From assembly GCA_016194635.1 (NCBI GenBank), contig JACQBC010000010.1, positions 237,447 through 301,446 on the forward strand: 64,000 nt of DNA, given 5' to 3'. The notes under the pieces were generated by a model that had not been told where the DNA came from, did no database searches, and saw nothing but the letters and a program-made list of their open reading frames with translations. Positions 56,419 through 64,000 of this stretch are shown here, piece by piece. Numbering within the stretch: position 1 is the stretch's first letter; the number at the start of each line of letters is the position of its first letter. This DNA is from Gammaproteobacteria bacterium (lineage in GTDB: Bacteria; Pseudomonadota; Gammaproteobacteria; UBA6429; Thiohalophilaceae). The translations under genes and the position numbers were made by a program.

Positions 56419-57678
56419 ATGCCAGGGTTTGAAGTATTCAGCGTCGTATTTTTATTCGCCGTGATCTTGGCCACGGGGCTGCAAGCCTGGTTGTACCAAC
56501 GTCAACTGCGCTCAGTCCACGCCCACCGTGCACAGGTGCCCCCGGCTTTTGCGGAGAAGATTCCCCTCGCGGCGCATCACAAGGCCGCGGATTACACCAT
56601 TGCCAAGATCCATTTGGGCCGCTGGGCATTGCTGTATAACACCATACTCTTGCTTGGTTGGACACTGGGGGGTGGCCTACAAGCCTTGGCTCAAACCTGG
56701 CAAACCGTGCTGCCCCATCCCCTGTGGTTAGGGGTGGTGGTGATCCTCAGCACCTTACTGATTTCCAGTTTGTTAGAATTGCCGTTCGGAATTTATTCCA
56801 CCTTCGGGATCGAGCAAGCTCACGGATTCAATCGTACTACCCCGGCGCTCTATATCATTGATAAGCTCAAGGGGCTGTTATTGGCGTTATTGTTAGGCGG
56901 CCCGATCCTCACCGCCATACTCTGGTTAATGCAATACGCCGGAGAATATTGGTGGGCTTATGCTTGGGTAGTGTGGATGGTTTTTAGTTTTTTTGTCATG
57001 TGGATCTTCCCCTCCGTGTTGGCGCCGTTATTCAATAAATTCACCCCTCTGGATAATAATGAACTCAAACAACGTATCCATACCTTATTGCAACGCTGTG
57101 GCTTTACCAGCCGTGGAATTTTTATCATGGACGGCTCCAAACGTTCCACTCATGGCAATGCCTATTTCACCGGTTTTGGGCAAAACAAACGCATCGTGTT
57201 CTTTGATACCTTGCTCAAACACTTGCGGCCCGAGGAGATTGAAGCAGTGTTGGCGCATGAACTGGGCCATTTCAAACATCGGCATGTTCAAAAATCGTTG
57301 CTGGTCAGCGCGCTATTAATGCTGGGTGGTTTTGCCTTGCTGGGTTGGTTGGCACAACAGCCGTGGTTTTACACCGGACTGGGGGTCAAACAGGTATCGT
57401 TGCCGCTGGCATTGCTGCTATTTGTAATGGTCATGCCGGTGTTTAGCGTGTATTTGCAGCCCGCGTTTGCGTATTTCAGCCGTCGGCATGAGTTTGAAGC
57501 CGATGACTTTGCCGCCAGTCAGACCAATCCGGCGGATTTGATCGCCGCCTTGGTAAAATTGTATGAAGAAAACGCCAATACACTGACACCCGATCCTTGG
57601 TATTCGGCCTTCCACGAGAGTCATCCACCCGCCCCGGTGCGGGTGGCTTATCTGCAATCCAAACTTGCAACAACGTAA
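56419..57678 (+). CDS. M48-family membrane metalloprotease (Ste24/CAAX-type)
   Basis: 419 residues with about seven transmembrane helices. The zinc site HELGH is in VLAHELGHFKHRH and the third ligand is in EFEADDFAA; the N-terminal region KIHLGRWALLYNTILLLGW and the STHGNAYFTGFGQNKRIVFFDTLL segment match the Ste24/CAAX-protease-1 group. The bacterial substrate is unknown; a role in membrane-protein quality control is possible. Its stop codon lies inside the ribosome site of the cytochrome gene, so the two are co-transcribed. Confidence 0.92.
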   Translation: MPGFEVFSVVFLFAVILATGLQAWLYQRQLRSVHAHRAQVPPAFAEKIPLAAHHKAADYTIAKIHLGRWALLYNTILLLGWTLGGGLQALAQTWQTVLPHPLWLGVVVILSTLLISSLLELPFGIYSTFGIEQAHGFNRTTPALYIIDKLKGLLLALLLGGPILTAILWLMQYAGEYWWAYAWVVWMVFSFFVMWIFPSVLAPLFNKFTPLDNNELKQRIHTLLQRCGFTSRGIFIMDGSKRSTHGNAYFTGFGQNKRIVFFDTLLKHLRPEEIEAVLAHELGHFKHRHVQKSLLVSALLMLGGFALLGWLAQQPWFYTGLGVKQVSLPLALLLFVMVMPVFSVYLQPAFAYFSRRHEFEADDFAASQTNPADLIAALVKLYEENANTLTPDPWYSAFHESHPPAPVRVAYLQSKLATT

Positions 57679-57689
57679 GGAGAACTTCG

Positions 57690-57995
57690 ATGCAACGGAA
57701 ATCTAGTGTGATGGTTTTAGCGCTACCGCTTTTATTAATACCCATGATGTCCCTCGCCGCTGACGGTAAAGCGCTGCATGATGCTAACTGCATTCAATGC
57801 CACGCTCGCATGCAGGGGGGTGACGGTAGCGGAATTTATACCCGCAAGGATCGCAGTGTTCAGGATTTCGCGGGGCTGACCCGCCAAGTGTCCCGCTGTA
57901 AAAGCAATATGGGTCTGACCTGGACGGATCAAGAGGTTGACGCCGTGGCTGACTACCTGAATAACAGTTACTACAAGTTTAAACCGAGTAAATGA
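57690..57995 (+). CDS. Small periplasmic cytochrome c
   Basis: 101 residues from ATG 57690, with TAAGGAG upstream. Signal peptide to about residue 23 (MMSLAADG), haem site CIQCH, and a distal methionine candidate in SNMGLTWTDQEVDAVADYLNN. Probably a class I electron carrier. It overlaps the phhB start by 4 bp (ATGA). The redox partner is not evident. Confidence 0.9.
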   Translation: MQRKSSVMVLALPLLLIPMMSLAADGKALHDANCIQCHARMQGGDGSGIYTRKDRSVQDFAGLTRQVSRCKSNMGLTWTDQEVDAVADYLNNSYYKFKPSK

Positions 57996-58324
57996 CCGCG
58001 TTAATCCAGCAACGCTGCCAACCGATCCCCAAGGGTTCGGCCGCCTTGTCGGTGGATGAAACCAGTCGCTTACTGCTACAAATTGATCAATGGACGTTAA
58101 TCACCAACCCGCTGGCGATTGAGCGAGAATTTCGTTTCAAGAATTATTATGAAACTCAAGCCTTCGTTAATGCGGTGGTGTGGATCGCACATCGCGAAGA
58201 TCACCACCCCGACATCAGCTTTGGCTACAATCGCGGTCGGGTACGGTATAACACCCACTCCGTGGGTGGGTTGTCGATCAACGATTTTATTTGTGCCGCT
58301 AAAATCGACGCATTGTTGCATTGA
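57992..58324 (+). CDS. phhB: Pterin-4a-carbinolamine dehydratase
   Basis: 110 residues. Family signatures are the AHREDHHPDISFGYNRGRVRYNTHSVGGLSINDF stretch (read as adjoining segments around residues 68-102), with the conserved HHPD and THSVGG. Recycles tetrahydrobiopterin after aromatic hydroxylation. No phenylalanine hydroxylase is adjacent; its place between an M48 gene and rsgA is common in gammaproteobacteria. Overlaps the cytochrome gene by 4 bp. Confidence 0.93.
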   Translation: MTALIQQRCQPIPKGSAALSVDETSRLLLQIDQWTLITNPLAIEREFRFKNYYETQAFVNAVVWIAHREDHHPDISFGYNRGRVRYNTHSVGGLSINDFICAAKIDALLH

Positions 58325-58326
58325 AC

Positions 58327-59214
58327 ATGCCGGCGGTGGAAAACATCTACACCGGCATCGTCATTGCGCGTCACGGCAAGGAATACCTGGTAGAAGATAC
58401 CCAAGGTCAACGCTTGCGTTGTATTCCACGCCAACAACTCGCCGCCATCGCCTGTGGTGATAAAGTCAGATGGCAGCCTCAAGCCCAGGGGTATGGCACC
58501 ATCCTCGCCTTGTTGCCACGTCAAGGTGAATTGGTTACCTGGAGTAAAACCAACACCCCCAAGCTGCTGGCCGCCAATATTCAACAAGTCATCATTGTGA
58601 GCGCGGCCCAGCCCGCGCCGCAAATCGATATGATCGACCGTTACGTGGTCGGCTGTGAAATTGCCGCTATCAAGCCAGTGGTGGTGTTTAATAAAGTAGA
58701 TCTGCTCACCCCGCCGCAACGTAGCGCGATCGAGAGTGGTTTTGCGGCCTATGCCGACGCGGGTTACCCCCTCTTCTATCTCAGTGCGCATCACGGCACG
58801 GGCATCGCCTGTTTGCTCAACCAGATTGGCCGTGACACGGTGGTGTTGGTGGGCCCATCGGGAGTGGGAAAATCGTCGGTGATTCGTGCCCTGGTACCCC
58901 ACGCAACCACCCGGGTGGGCGAGTTATCCGCGCAGCAGGGGCGCCACACCACCTCCCACAGCGAGCTTTATCACCTCAGTACGGGCGGACATATCATCGA
59001 CTCACCGGGGGTACGCTCATTTCAGTTCCCGCCGGCATCTCCTGCCACCCTGGCGCAAGCCTTCATTGAATTTCGTCCCTGGTTGGGCCAATGCCGCTTC
59101 CAGGATTGTTCGCACGTACACGAACCCGATTGTGCGATTAAAGCCGCGTTAAGCAAGCAACAGATTTCCGCCCAACGCTATGCGAGTTATCTCGCCATGC
59201 GCGCCGACCAATAA
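58327..59214 (+). CDS. rsgA: Ribosome small-subunit GTPase RsgA
   Basis: 295 residues from ATG 58327; a TTG at 58321 overlaps the phhB stop and is an alternative start. Circularly permuted GTPase assisting 30S maturation: N-terminal OB domain, G4 NKVD, G1 GPSGVGKSSVI, G3 DSPGV, and a C-terminal zinc site CRFQDCSHVHEPDC. Its stop codon directly abuts the stop of the convergent motB. Confidence 0.96.
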   Translation: MPAVENIYTGIVIARHGKEYLVEDTQGQRLRCIPRQQLAAIACGDKVRWQPQAQGYGTILALLPRQGELVTWSKTNTPKLLAANIQQVIIVSAAQPAPQIDMIDRYVVGCEIAAIKPVVVFNKVDLLTPPQRSAIESGFAAYADAGYPLFYLSAHHGTGIACLLNQIGRDTVVLVGPSGVGKSSVIRALVPHATTRVGELSAQQGRHTTSHSELYHLSTGGHIIDSPGVRSFQFPPASPATLAQAFIEFRPWLGQCRFQDCSHVHEPDCAIKAALSKQQISAQRYASYLAMRADQ

Positions 59215-60213
59215 CTAGGGCGGGATTTTACCGAGATTAACCCGCTGCGGAATATCGCTGGGCTTAACCCCGGCTTGATCCGCGTGTAGTCCAATCGCGG
59301 CTTCAGTTTCCTTATTGAGTACGATAATACTGATCCGACGATTGATCGGATTAAACGGATTGGCCTTATCAAACAATACGGACGAAGCCAACCCCACAAC
59401 GCGGGCGATTTTTTCCTCGTGCATGCCCCCCACCACCAGTTCGCGCCGTGCCGCGTTGGCGCGGTCGGCGGACAGTTCCCAATTACTGTAGACACGGCGT
59501 TCCTCGAATGAGCCGTATTCCACATAGATATAACTACTGGCGAATTTAGTGGCATCGGTATGCCCGCTGATACTAACGCGGTTGGGAACGGCATTAATGA
59601 TCTTGCCTATCTCGTGCAAAATATCCCGCGTATAGGATTTTAGGATGGCACTGCTCAGATCAAACATCGGTCGGTTTTCCTTGTCGACGATTTGAATACG
59701 CAGGCCCTCAGAGGTCACGTCCAATAACAATTGATCTTTAAATGGGCGTAACGCCTGGCTTTTTTCGATGGCTTGCTGTAACGCCTGCAATAACTCGTCT
59801 AAGCGCTTTTGATCGGATTTTTTCTCTTCTTCGGAGACCAGTGATTTTTTCTGCGGTTGTTTTTCTTCCGCGTTCTTATCGTCAACATTGGTTTTTTGTT
59901 CAAAGGACTTTTTTTGTTCATCACTGGGTTGTCGCTTGCTGAGATTACTGCGCGGCACTTCCATCGCCCCGCCCATTTTGATCATACTGGTGCTGGCGCC
60001 TCCGGGGCCTTGCGGGCCTGCCGGATTACGAAAGTAATCCGAAATACCTTCGCGGACCAGATTGGATGTGCCGCCGAGTAACCACATCAGCAAAAAGAAC
60101 GCCATCATGGCCGTGACAAAATCCGCATAGGCCACCTTCCATGCGCCGCCGTGGTGCCCGTGCGCCGCCTGGATAATTTTCTTGACAATAATCGGCTGTT
60201 TTTTATCTTCCAT
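59215..60213 (-). CDS. motB: Flagellar stator protein MotB
   Basis: 332 residues: transmembrane helix with the ion-carrying Asp in KVAYADFVTAMMAFFLLMWLL (about residues 25-45), a charged, lysine-rich linker (about 95-160) and the OmpA-like domain (VSISGHTDATKF, YSNWELSADRANAARREL, NRRISIIVL). The motif around the Asp resembles proton-driven MotB. Second stator besides MotCD. It follows motA by 29 bp. Confidence 0.95.
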   Translation of the reverse strand: MEDKKQPIIVKKIIQAAHGHHGGAWKVAYADFVTAMMAFFLLMWLLGGTSNLVREGISDYFRNPAGPQGPGGASTSMIKMGGAMEVPRSNLSKRQPSDEQKKSFEQKTNVDDKNAEEKQPQKKSLVSEEEKKSDQKRLDELLQALQQAIEKSQALRPFKDQLLLDVTSEGLRIQIVDKENRPMFDLSSAILKSYTRDILHEIGKIINAVPNRVSISGHTDATKFASSYIYVEYGSFEERRVYSNWELSADRANAARRELVVGGMHEEKIARVVGLASSVLFDKANPFNPINRRISIIVLNKETEAAIGLHADQAGVKPSDIPQRVNLGKIPP

Positions 60214-60242
60214 CGCAATGCCGCCAGCGCGGTGTCAGCAGG

Positions 60243-61097
60243 TTACTTCTGACCCTTAATGTGGGTCTCTAACTCGGCGAAACTGGGGCGGATATGGCTA
60301 TAGATGGTCTTACGGCCAAACTCCACGGCAATCTGCGGTGTATAACCATTAAGAGTGCTCATGATACATATTTTAATGCACTCAAAAAACTTACCCTCTT
60401 CCTCAGCCCGAAATTCCAACGCCTTGGCCATCGGAGACGCAAATCCATACGCCAGCAAAATTCCCAAGAAGGTCCCTACCAAGGCCGCCGCAATATGATG
60501 CCCGAGCACTTCAGGCGGTTCGCTGATATAACCCATGGTGATCACCACTCCCATCACCGCCGCGACAATACCAAACCCCGGTAGGCCATCCGCCACCGTC
60601 TGTAAGGCACCGCTGGGAACAATCACTTCATGGTGATGGGTTTGTAATTCCACATCCATGAGGTTTTCCAGTTCAAAGGCGTTCATGTTGCCGCCCACCA
60701 TTAAACGCAGATAATCGCAAATAAAATCGATGGCGTGGTGATCGGCCAAGATCTTGGGGAATTGTTTGAAGATCTCGCTTTGCTTGGGTTCATCAATATC
60801 ACTCTCCAACGCCATCAAACCCTCTTTGCGCGACTTGGAAAAGATCTTGAACATCAAGGTCAACAAATCCATGTACATCGCCTTGGTGTATTTTGAATTT
60901 CCCAATAAACTAGGAACCCCTTTGAGCACTTTCATGATGACCTTGTTGGGATTGGCGATCACAAAAGCACCCAGGGCGCCACCCCCGATGATTAGCAATT
61001 CAAAGGGCTGGAATAAGGCCAACAGTTGGCCCTGTGACAGCACAAAGCCGCCAAACACTGCGCCAAAAACAATAATAAGACCTATGATCAATTTCAT
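60243..61097 (-). CDS. motA: Flagellar stator protein MotA
   Basis: 284 residues, four transmembrane helices, with the cytoplasmic loop FSKSRKEGLMALESDIDEPKQS that contacts the rotor, and the DGLPGFGIVAAVMGVVITMGYI helix. Matches the E. coli-type MotA in length. Transcribed from a sigma-28 promoter at 61144-61170. Confidence 0.95.
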   Translation of the reverse strand: MKLIIGLIIVFGAVFGGFVLSQGQLLALFQPFELLIIGGGALGAFVIANPNKVIMKVLKGVPSLLGNSKYTKAMYMDLLTLMFKIFSKSRKEGLMALESDIDEPKQSEIFKQFPKILADHHAIDFICDYLRLMVGGNMNAFELENLMDVELQTHHHEVIVPSGALQTVADGLPGFGIVAAVMGVVITMGYISEPPEVLGHHIAAALVGTFLGILLAYGFASPMAKALEFRAEEEGKFFECIKICIMSTLNGYTPQIAVEFGRKTIYSHIRPSFAELETHIKGQK

Positions 61098-61143
61098 GAA
61101 GGTGTGGATCCCTGTGTGAAAACACCGTGAATTCCTCTGTGAA

Positions 61144-61170
61144 TTATCGTCTGCCAGCCCGCAAACTTAA
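61144..61170 (-). promoter_or_regulatory. Sigma-28 (FliA) promoter of motAB
   Basis: On the minus strand TTAAGTTT, exactly 11 bp, then GACGATAA, versus TAAAGTTT-N11-GCCGATAA. It lies 47 bp upstream of motA. FliA control of motAB is standard in enterics and pseudomonads. Confidence 0.7.
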
Positions 61171-61204
61171 GCCGCCGGGTTGCTTGGTGGCTCGCCACTA
61201 TGGC

Positions 61205-61231
61205 TAAAGTAGTTGGCGGGTAATCCGATAA
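61205..61231 (+). promoter_or_regulatory. Sigma-28 (FliA) promoter of the HDOD gene
   Basis: TAAAGTAG, exactly 11 bp, then TCCGATAA on the plus strand, close to the FliA consensus. It lies 66 bp before the GTG start of the HDOD-GAF gene and is divergent from the motAB promoter, with 34 bp between them. Confidence 0.65.
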
Positions 61232-61296
61232 TTTTTAACAGCTTGCGGCTTATTCCGTCGCTATAACCATACTATTTACAGGATATCTAACCGGCC

Positions 61297-62757
61297 GTGG
61301 AATCATCGATCAAAGATTGGGTACATCGCGCAGAAGGTAAGCCCCTCCCGATCATGGCCCATTCGGTGGATCTGTTGCGCAAATTGAGCCAGCTCGACGA
61401 CCTGCCGCTCAATGCCATTGTGGATGCCATCGAACAAGACCCCGGCTTGACCGTCCAACTGTTTCGCAGTTGTAACCGCAAGGGTAAAAATAAATTACAA
61501 CGCGAGGTCACGTCAGTGCAACAAGCCCTGATGTTATTGGGAACCCAACCCGCTACCGCTATGGCGATGCAACTGCCGTTAATCCACAAAAGCCTCAATC
61601 CCAGCGCACGCCAGCAATTGTTGCGCACCTTTTGTCGCGCCTACCATGCCAGCATGCAAGCGGTGGTGTGGGCCAAACAGCGGCACGATATGACGCCCGA
61701 TGAAGTTTCGGTCGCGACCCAACTGCATTTTCTAGGCGAAATGGTGCTGGCGATGTACGCACCGGAAAAATTATTAGAAATCTTTCAGCTGCGCGCGGAA
61801 AAAAATATCGCCTCGGAAGAAGCCCAATACTTAGTATTAGGCTTTACCTTGGATCAATTATCCATGGGCCTGGCCAAGGCTTGGGGTTTACCCAGTCTGG
61901 TGATCGATGCCTTACATGGAGAAAATGCCCAACACCCCCGCGCCTACGGCATCATGCTCGCGGTACAACTCGCACGGGGTGCGGCGATCGATTGGTATAG
62001 CGAAAAAACCCGTAAAGTGGAAGAACAAGCCGCGCAATGGCTGAACTTACCCTTGGACCAAATTATTTCTGAATCCCATGCCCTGGCGGTTAAATTGGCC
62101 AGGATCACGCACTACGACGGCGTGTTACAAACCGCCAGTTTATTGCTGTTAATCCCCGTTGAAACCACTACTATCAATAAAAACTCCGCTATCACAGAAG
62201 CACACACTGCAGCTATTTGTTTGATCCCGCAACTGAATTTAATCAAACAATCCATGTTGTCGCTGCAACAAACCCTCAAGCAAAAAACCCATCTAGAGGA
62301 GATCTTGAGGTTAGCCGCCGAGGGTATGCACGATGGGATCGGATTAAACCGTGTGGTGTTCGCCGGTTATGACGCCGATGATAATAGGCTGCATCCCCGT
62401 CTGGTGGTGGGATCGGATAATGATCCGGTGTTCAACCGTTTTGAAGTTAAATTAAAACCTGGCACGCTGTTTTATCAATTGCTGCAAAAACCCCAAGCCA
62501 TTTGCATCAACGACGGTAACCGCCAGCAATTTTGGCCGATGATCCCGTTCGAAACGCAAAAACTTTTAGGTACTAATAGTTTTATGGCAATGTCGATCTT
62601 TGTGCAGGGTAAAGCCGCTGGTATATTTTATGTGGATCGCCACACCAGCGCCTGTCAAGTTGATAATAACAGTTATCAATACTTTAAAAGAATGTGCGCA
62701 TTGGTAACCCAAGCTTTGGAACTGCAGACTAAACAACAGGGGAAAGGGGCCGCGTGA
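61297..62757 (+). CDS. HDOD-GAF domain signalling protein
   Basis: 486 residues, start GTG 61297. N-terminal HDOD domain (about 10-215; ADAIEQDPGLTVQLFRSCNRKG-like helix region, ATQLHFLGEMVLAMY, MGLAKAWGLPSLVIDAL) and a C-terminal GAF-like domain (about 315-480; LAAEGMHDGIGLNRVVFAGYD, GTNSFMAMSIFVQGKAAGIFYVDR). HDOD proteins lack phosphodiesterase chemistry and act as protein-interaction modules. The sigma-28 promoter upstream and the divergent motAB suggest a role in motility or chemotaxis. Confidence 0.83.
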   Translation: MESSIKDWVHRAEGKPLPIMAHSVDLLRKLSQLDDLPLNAIVDAIEQDPGLTVQLFRSCNRKGKNKLQREVTSVQQALMLLGTQPATAMAMQLPLIHKSLNPSARQQLLRTFCRAYHASMQAVVWAKQRHDMTPDEVSVATQLHFLGEMVLAMYAPEKLLEIFQLRAEKNIASEEAQYLVLGFTLDQLSMGLAKAWGLPSLVIDALHGENAQHPRAYGIMLAVQLARGAAIDWYSEKTRKVEEQAAQWLNLPLDQIISESHALAVKLARITHYDGVLQTASLLLLIPVETTTINKNSAITEAHTAAICLIPQLNLIKQSMLSLQQTLKQKTHLEEILRLAAEGMHDGIGLNRVVFAGYDADDNRLHPRLVVGSDNDPVFNRFEVKLKPGTLFYQLLQKPQAICINDGNRQQFWPMIPFETQKLLGTNSFMAMSIFVQGKAAGIFYVDRHTSACQVDNNSYQYFKRMCALVTQALELQTKQQGKGAA

Positions 62758-62785
62758 TGAGAGATAATTTTCTTTACGGTAATTC

Positions 62786-62911
62786 GGAACCGTTATTGGG
62801 TGTAACCGCGGTTGGGTGTGACCGTCGGCCGCAGGGATGCGGCCGTCGAGCGTACAGGGAAGTATTTACAGCGCGTCACACCCAACCGCGGTTACACCCA
62901 ATAACGGTTCC
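62786..62911 (+). repeat. Long palindromic repeat, copy 4
   Basis: Arms 62786-62822 and 62875-62911 are perfectly complementary over 37 bp. Core of 52 bp with inner hairpin CGGCCGCA-GGGA-TGCGGCCG followed by CGTACAGGGAAGTATTTACA. Same family as copies at 8643, 23821 and 29422, with its own arm sequence. It lies 28 bp after the HDOD stop. Confidence 0.93.
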
Positions 62912-63005
62912 TGACCAGGTTCGCTCTAACGGGTATAATGATCTTCCCCCGAAATAGTAGACACCTCGAAAGGAGAAAATGAATACTATAACCCGGAGGT
63001 GAAAA

Positions 63006-63595
63006 ATGAAAGAAACCAGAAAGCGCTATACCCCCGAATTCAAACCGGAAGCGGTGGTGCCTGCCCTCCGGCAAGGCTACCCCGAGGCGGGGCGAATAGT
63101 GAAGCTCAAGGCCACGATGTTGCGTCGCTGGGAGAAGGAGCGGCGCGGATGCAGACACTGGGCTTGCAGGCCAAGGGTAAACGCAAATACAAAACCACGA
63201 CTAACTCGAATCACACGTTGCCGGTGGCCCCCAACCTGCTGAAGCAAGACTTCGAGGCGTCGGCGCCGCATCAGAAATGGGTGAGCGACATTACCTATGT
63301 CTGGACCGACGAGGGTTGGCTGTATTTGGCGGTGGTCCTGGATGTGTATTCGAGATTGGTGGTGGGCTATGCCCTGAGTGCTCGGATTGATCGCGCCTTG
63401 GTAATCACGGTGTTACGGAGGGCCTTGTTCCGGCGAAAATTCCCACGGGAGGTTATCGCCCACAGCGACCGCGGGAGCCAGTACTGCTCGGCGGATTGTC
63501 AAGTGTTACTGACAAAACACGGGCTTGTTTGTAGCATGCGCAAGCGCGGTGATTGCTATGATAACGCAGCCATGGAGAGTGGGAACCACAGTTAT
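63006..63595 (+). mobile_element. IS3-family insertion sequence remnant
   Basis: The start of an IS3 OrfA is readable from ATG 63006 (RKRYTPEFKPEAVVPALRQG...ATMLRRWEKE). Most of the OrfA end and OrfB start is missing, then OrfB resumes in the -1 frame near 63150 (SNHTLPVAPNLLKQDFEASAPHQKWVSDITYVWTDEGWLY, quoted in part). The DDE residues are visible: D in SDITYV, D in HSDRGSQY, E in NAAMES. The gene is cut off right after that Glu-Ser. About half of a normal element remains; it cannot be active alone. Confidence 0.85.
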
Positions 63596-63637
63596 AAGGT
63601 CGACACCCAGTCTCGTCAAAGTCGAGGGTCAATAAAT

Positions 63638-64000
63638 ATGGCGCACTATGTAATGGTAGGAGAGGGTGACTATCCGGCGGCTTACATTAAGAAAACGCAT
63701 CGTGAACATCTGGAAAATGACTTATGGATAACCGGAGACATCCTGACCTTCAAGGTCCCGGTACCCATACTTTATGACCTAAAGTTAACCGAAATCTTCG
63801 ACCCCGACACCGATTCGTATGTTTATGAAGGGGCGCCGAAGACGTTGTACGATGCGAACCCCATCCCCTGCATGCACATTTCCCTCCTCGACGCCCTCAC
63901 CGCCGCCGGCGTCGACAACCTCCAAACCTACGACGCCGTCCTGCGCGATCTTACCCACGGCATCGAATACAAAGACTATAAAGCCTTCAACGTCGTCGGC
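63638..64000 (+). CDS. Imm11/DUF1629-like immunity protein (partial)
   Basis: 121 codons from ATG 63638, open at the window edge. GAGG lies about 10 bp before the ATG. The sequence SLLDALTAAGVDNLQTYDAVLRD (in two parts) and YKDYKAFNVVG resemble the Imm11 (DUF1629) immunity family of polymorphic-toxin systems. The frame is continuous upstream with the truncated IS3 OrfB, so a fused reading frame exists by chance. No toxin gene is visible on the left side; it may lie to the right. Confidence 0.6.
   Translation, partial: MAHYVMVGEGDYPAAYIKKTHREHLENDLWITGDILTFKVPVPILYDLKLTEIFDPDTDSYVYEGAPKTLYDANPIPCMHISLLDALTAAGVDNLQTYDAVLRDLTHGIEYKDYKAFNVVG

Noticed and set aside
62754..62957. Small open frame after the HDOD gene
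   Set aside because: Produced by palindromic repeat copy 4; no ribosome site and no family resemblance.
1..64000. CRISPR arrays, tRNA or rRNA genes, riboswitches
   Set aside because: I looked for regularly spaced direct repeats, tRNA-like cloverleafs and rRNA motifs and saw none; the four palindromes are not regularly spaced and have no spacers.

Overview
The window is a piece of a gammaproteobacterial chromosome with roughly even base composition. The strongest taxonomic cue is gene order. A minus-strand block runs fliL-M-N-O-P-Q-R, flhB, flhA, flhF, flhG, fliA, cheY, cheZ, cheA, cheB, motC, motD, parC, parP, cheW, DUF2802, which is the arrangement of polar-flagellated Pseudomonas-type gammaproteobacteria. 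The blocks mog-prmB-aroC-MFS and orn-M48 protease-phhB-rsgA also fit that class. I cannot name the genus.

Layout. 1-3 kb: leuCD with a divergent LysR regulator whose palindromic box lies in the shared promoter. 3-3.6 kb: a ParDE-like toxin-antitoxin pair. 3.8-10.2 kb: housekeeping genes (rlmKL, rlmM, a Helicobacter-type mqo) plus a membrane protein and a hydrolase. 10.2-15.2 kb: an AT-richer accessory stretch with a decayed gene, a VapBC pair whose toxin is frameshifted, a secreted subtilase, a small exported protein and a repeat-plus-PKD secreted protein. 15.3-20.2 kb: the aroC/prmB/mog operon and a periplasmic thioredoxin-like protein. 20.3-23.7 kb: a two-component system divergent from a secreted two-repeat protein. 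24-26.7 kb: the complete AmmeMemoRadiSam trio. 26.7-29.3 kb: a GYF/pentapeptide membrane protein and fliK-fhlB. 29.6-49.3 kb: the flagellar/chemotaxis block. 49.7-55.7 kb: a very large alpha-2-macroglobulin gene carrying two lesions. 55.8-62.8 kb: orn, M48 protease, cytochrome c, phhB, rsgA, a second stator pair motAB, and an HDOD-GAF protein. 62.9-64 kb: an IS3 remnant joined in frame to an Imm11-like gene that runs off the window.

How the genes work together. The flagellar genes supply the export gate and switch (FliL-FlhB), polar placement and number control (FlhF, FlhG), the late sigma factor (FliA), chemotaxis signalling (CheY/Z/A/B/W), array positioning (ParC/ParP) and two stators (MotAB, MotCD). 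I see a sigma-54 promoter before fliL and three sigma-28 promoters, before cheY, before motA and before the HDOD gene. This suggests the usual cascade in which FliA turns on chemotaxis, motor and HDOD genes.

The most unusual structure is a family of four long intergenic palindromes (8.7, 23.9, 29.5 and 62.8 kb). They share a core of about 50 bp. Each has its own outer arms of 34-38 bp, which are (nearly) perfectly complementary to each other but unrelated in sequence between copies.
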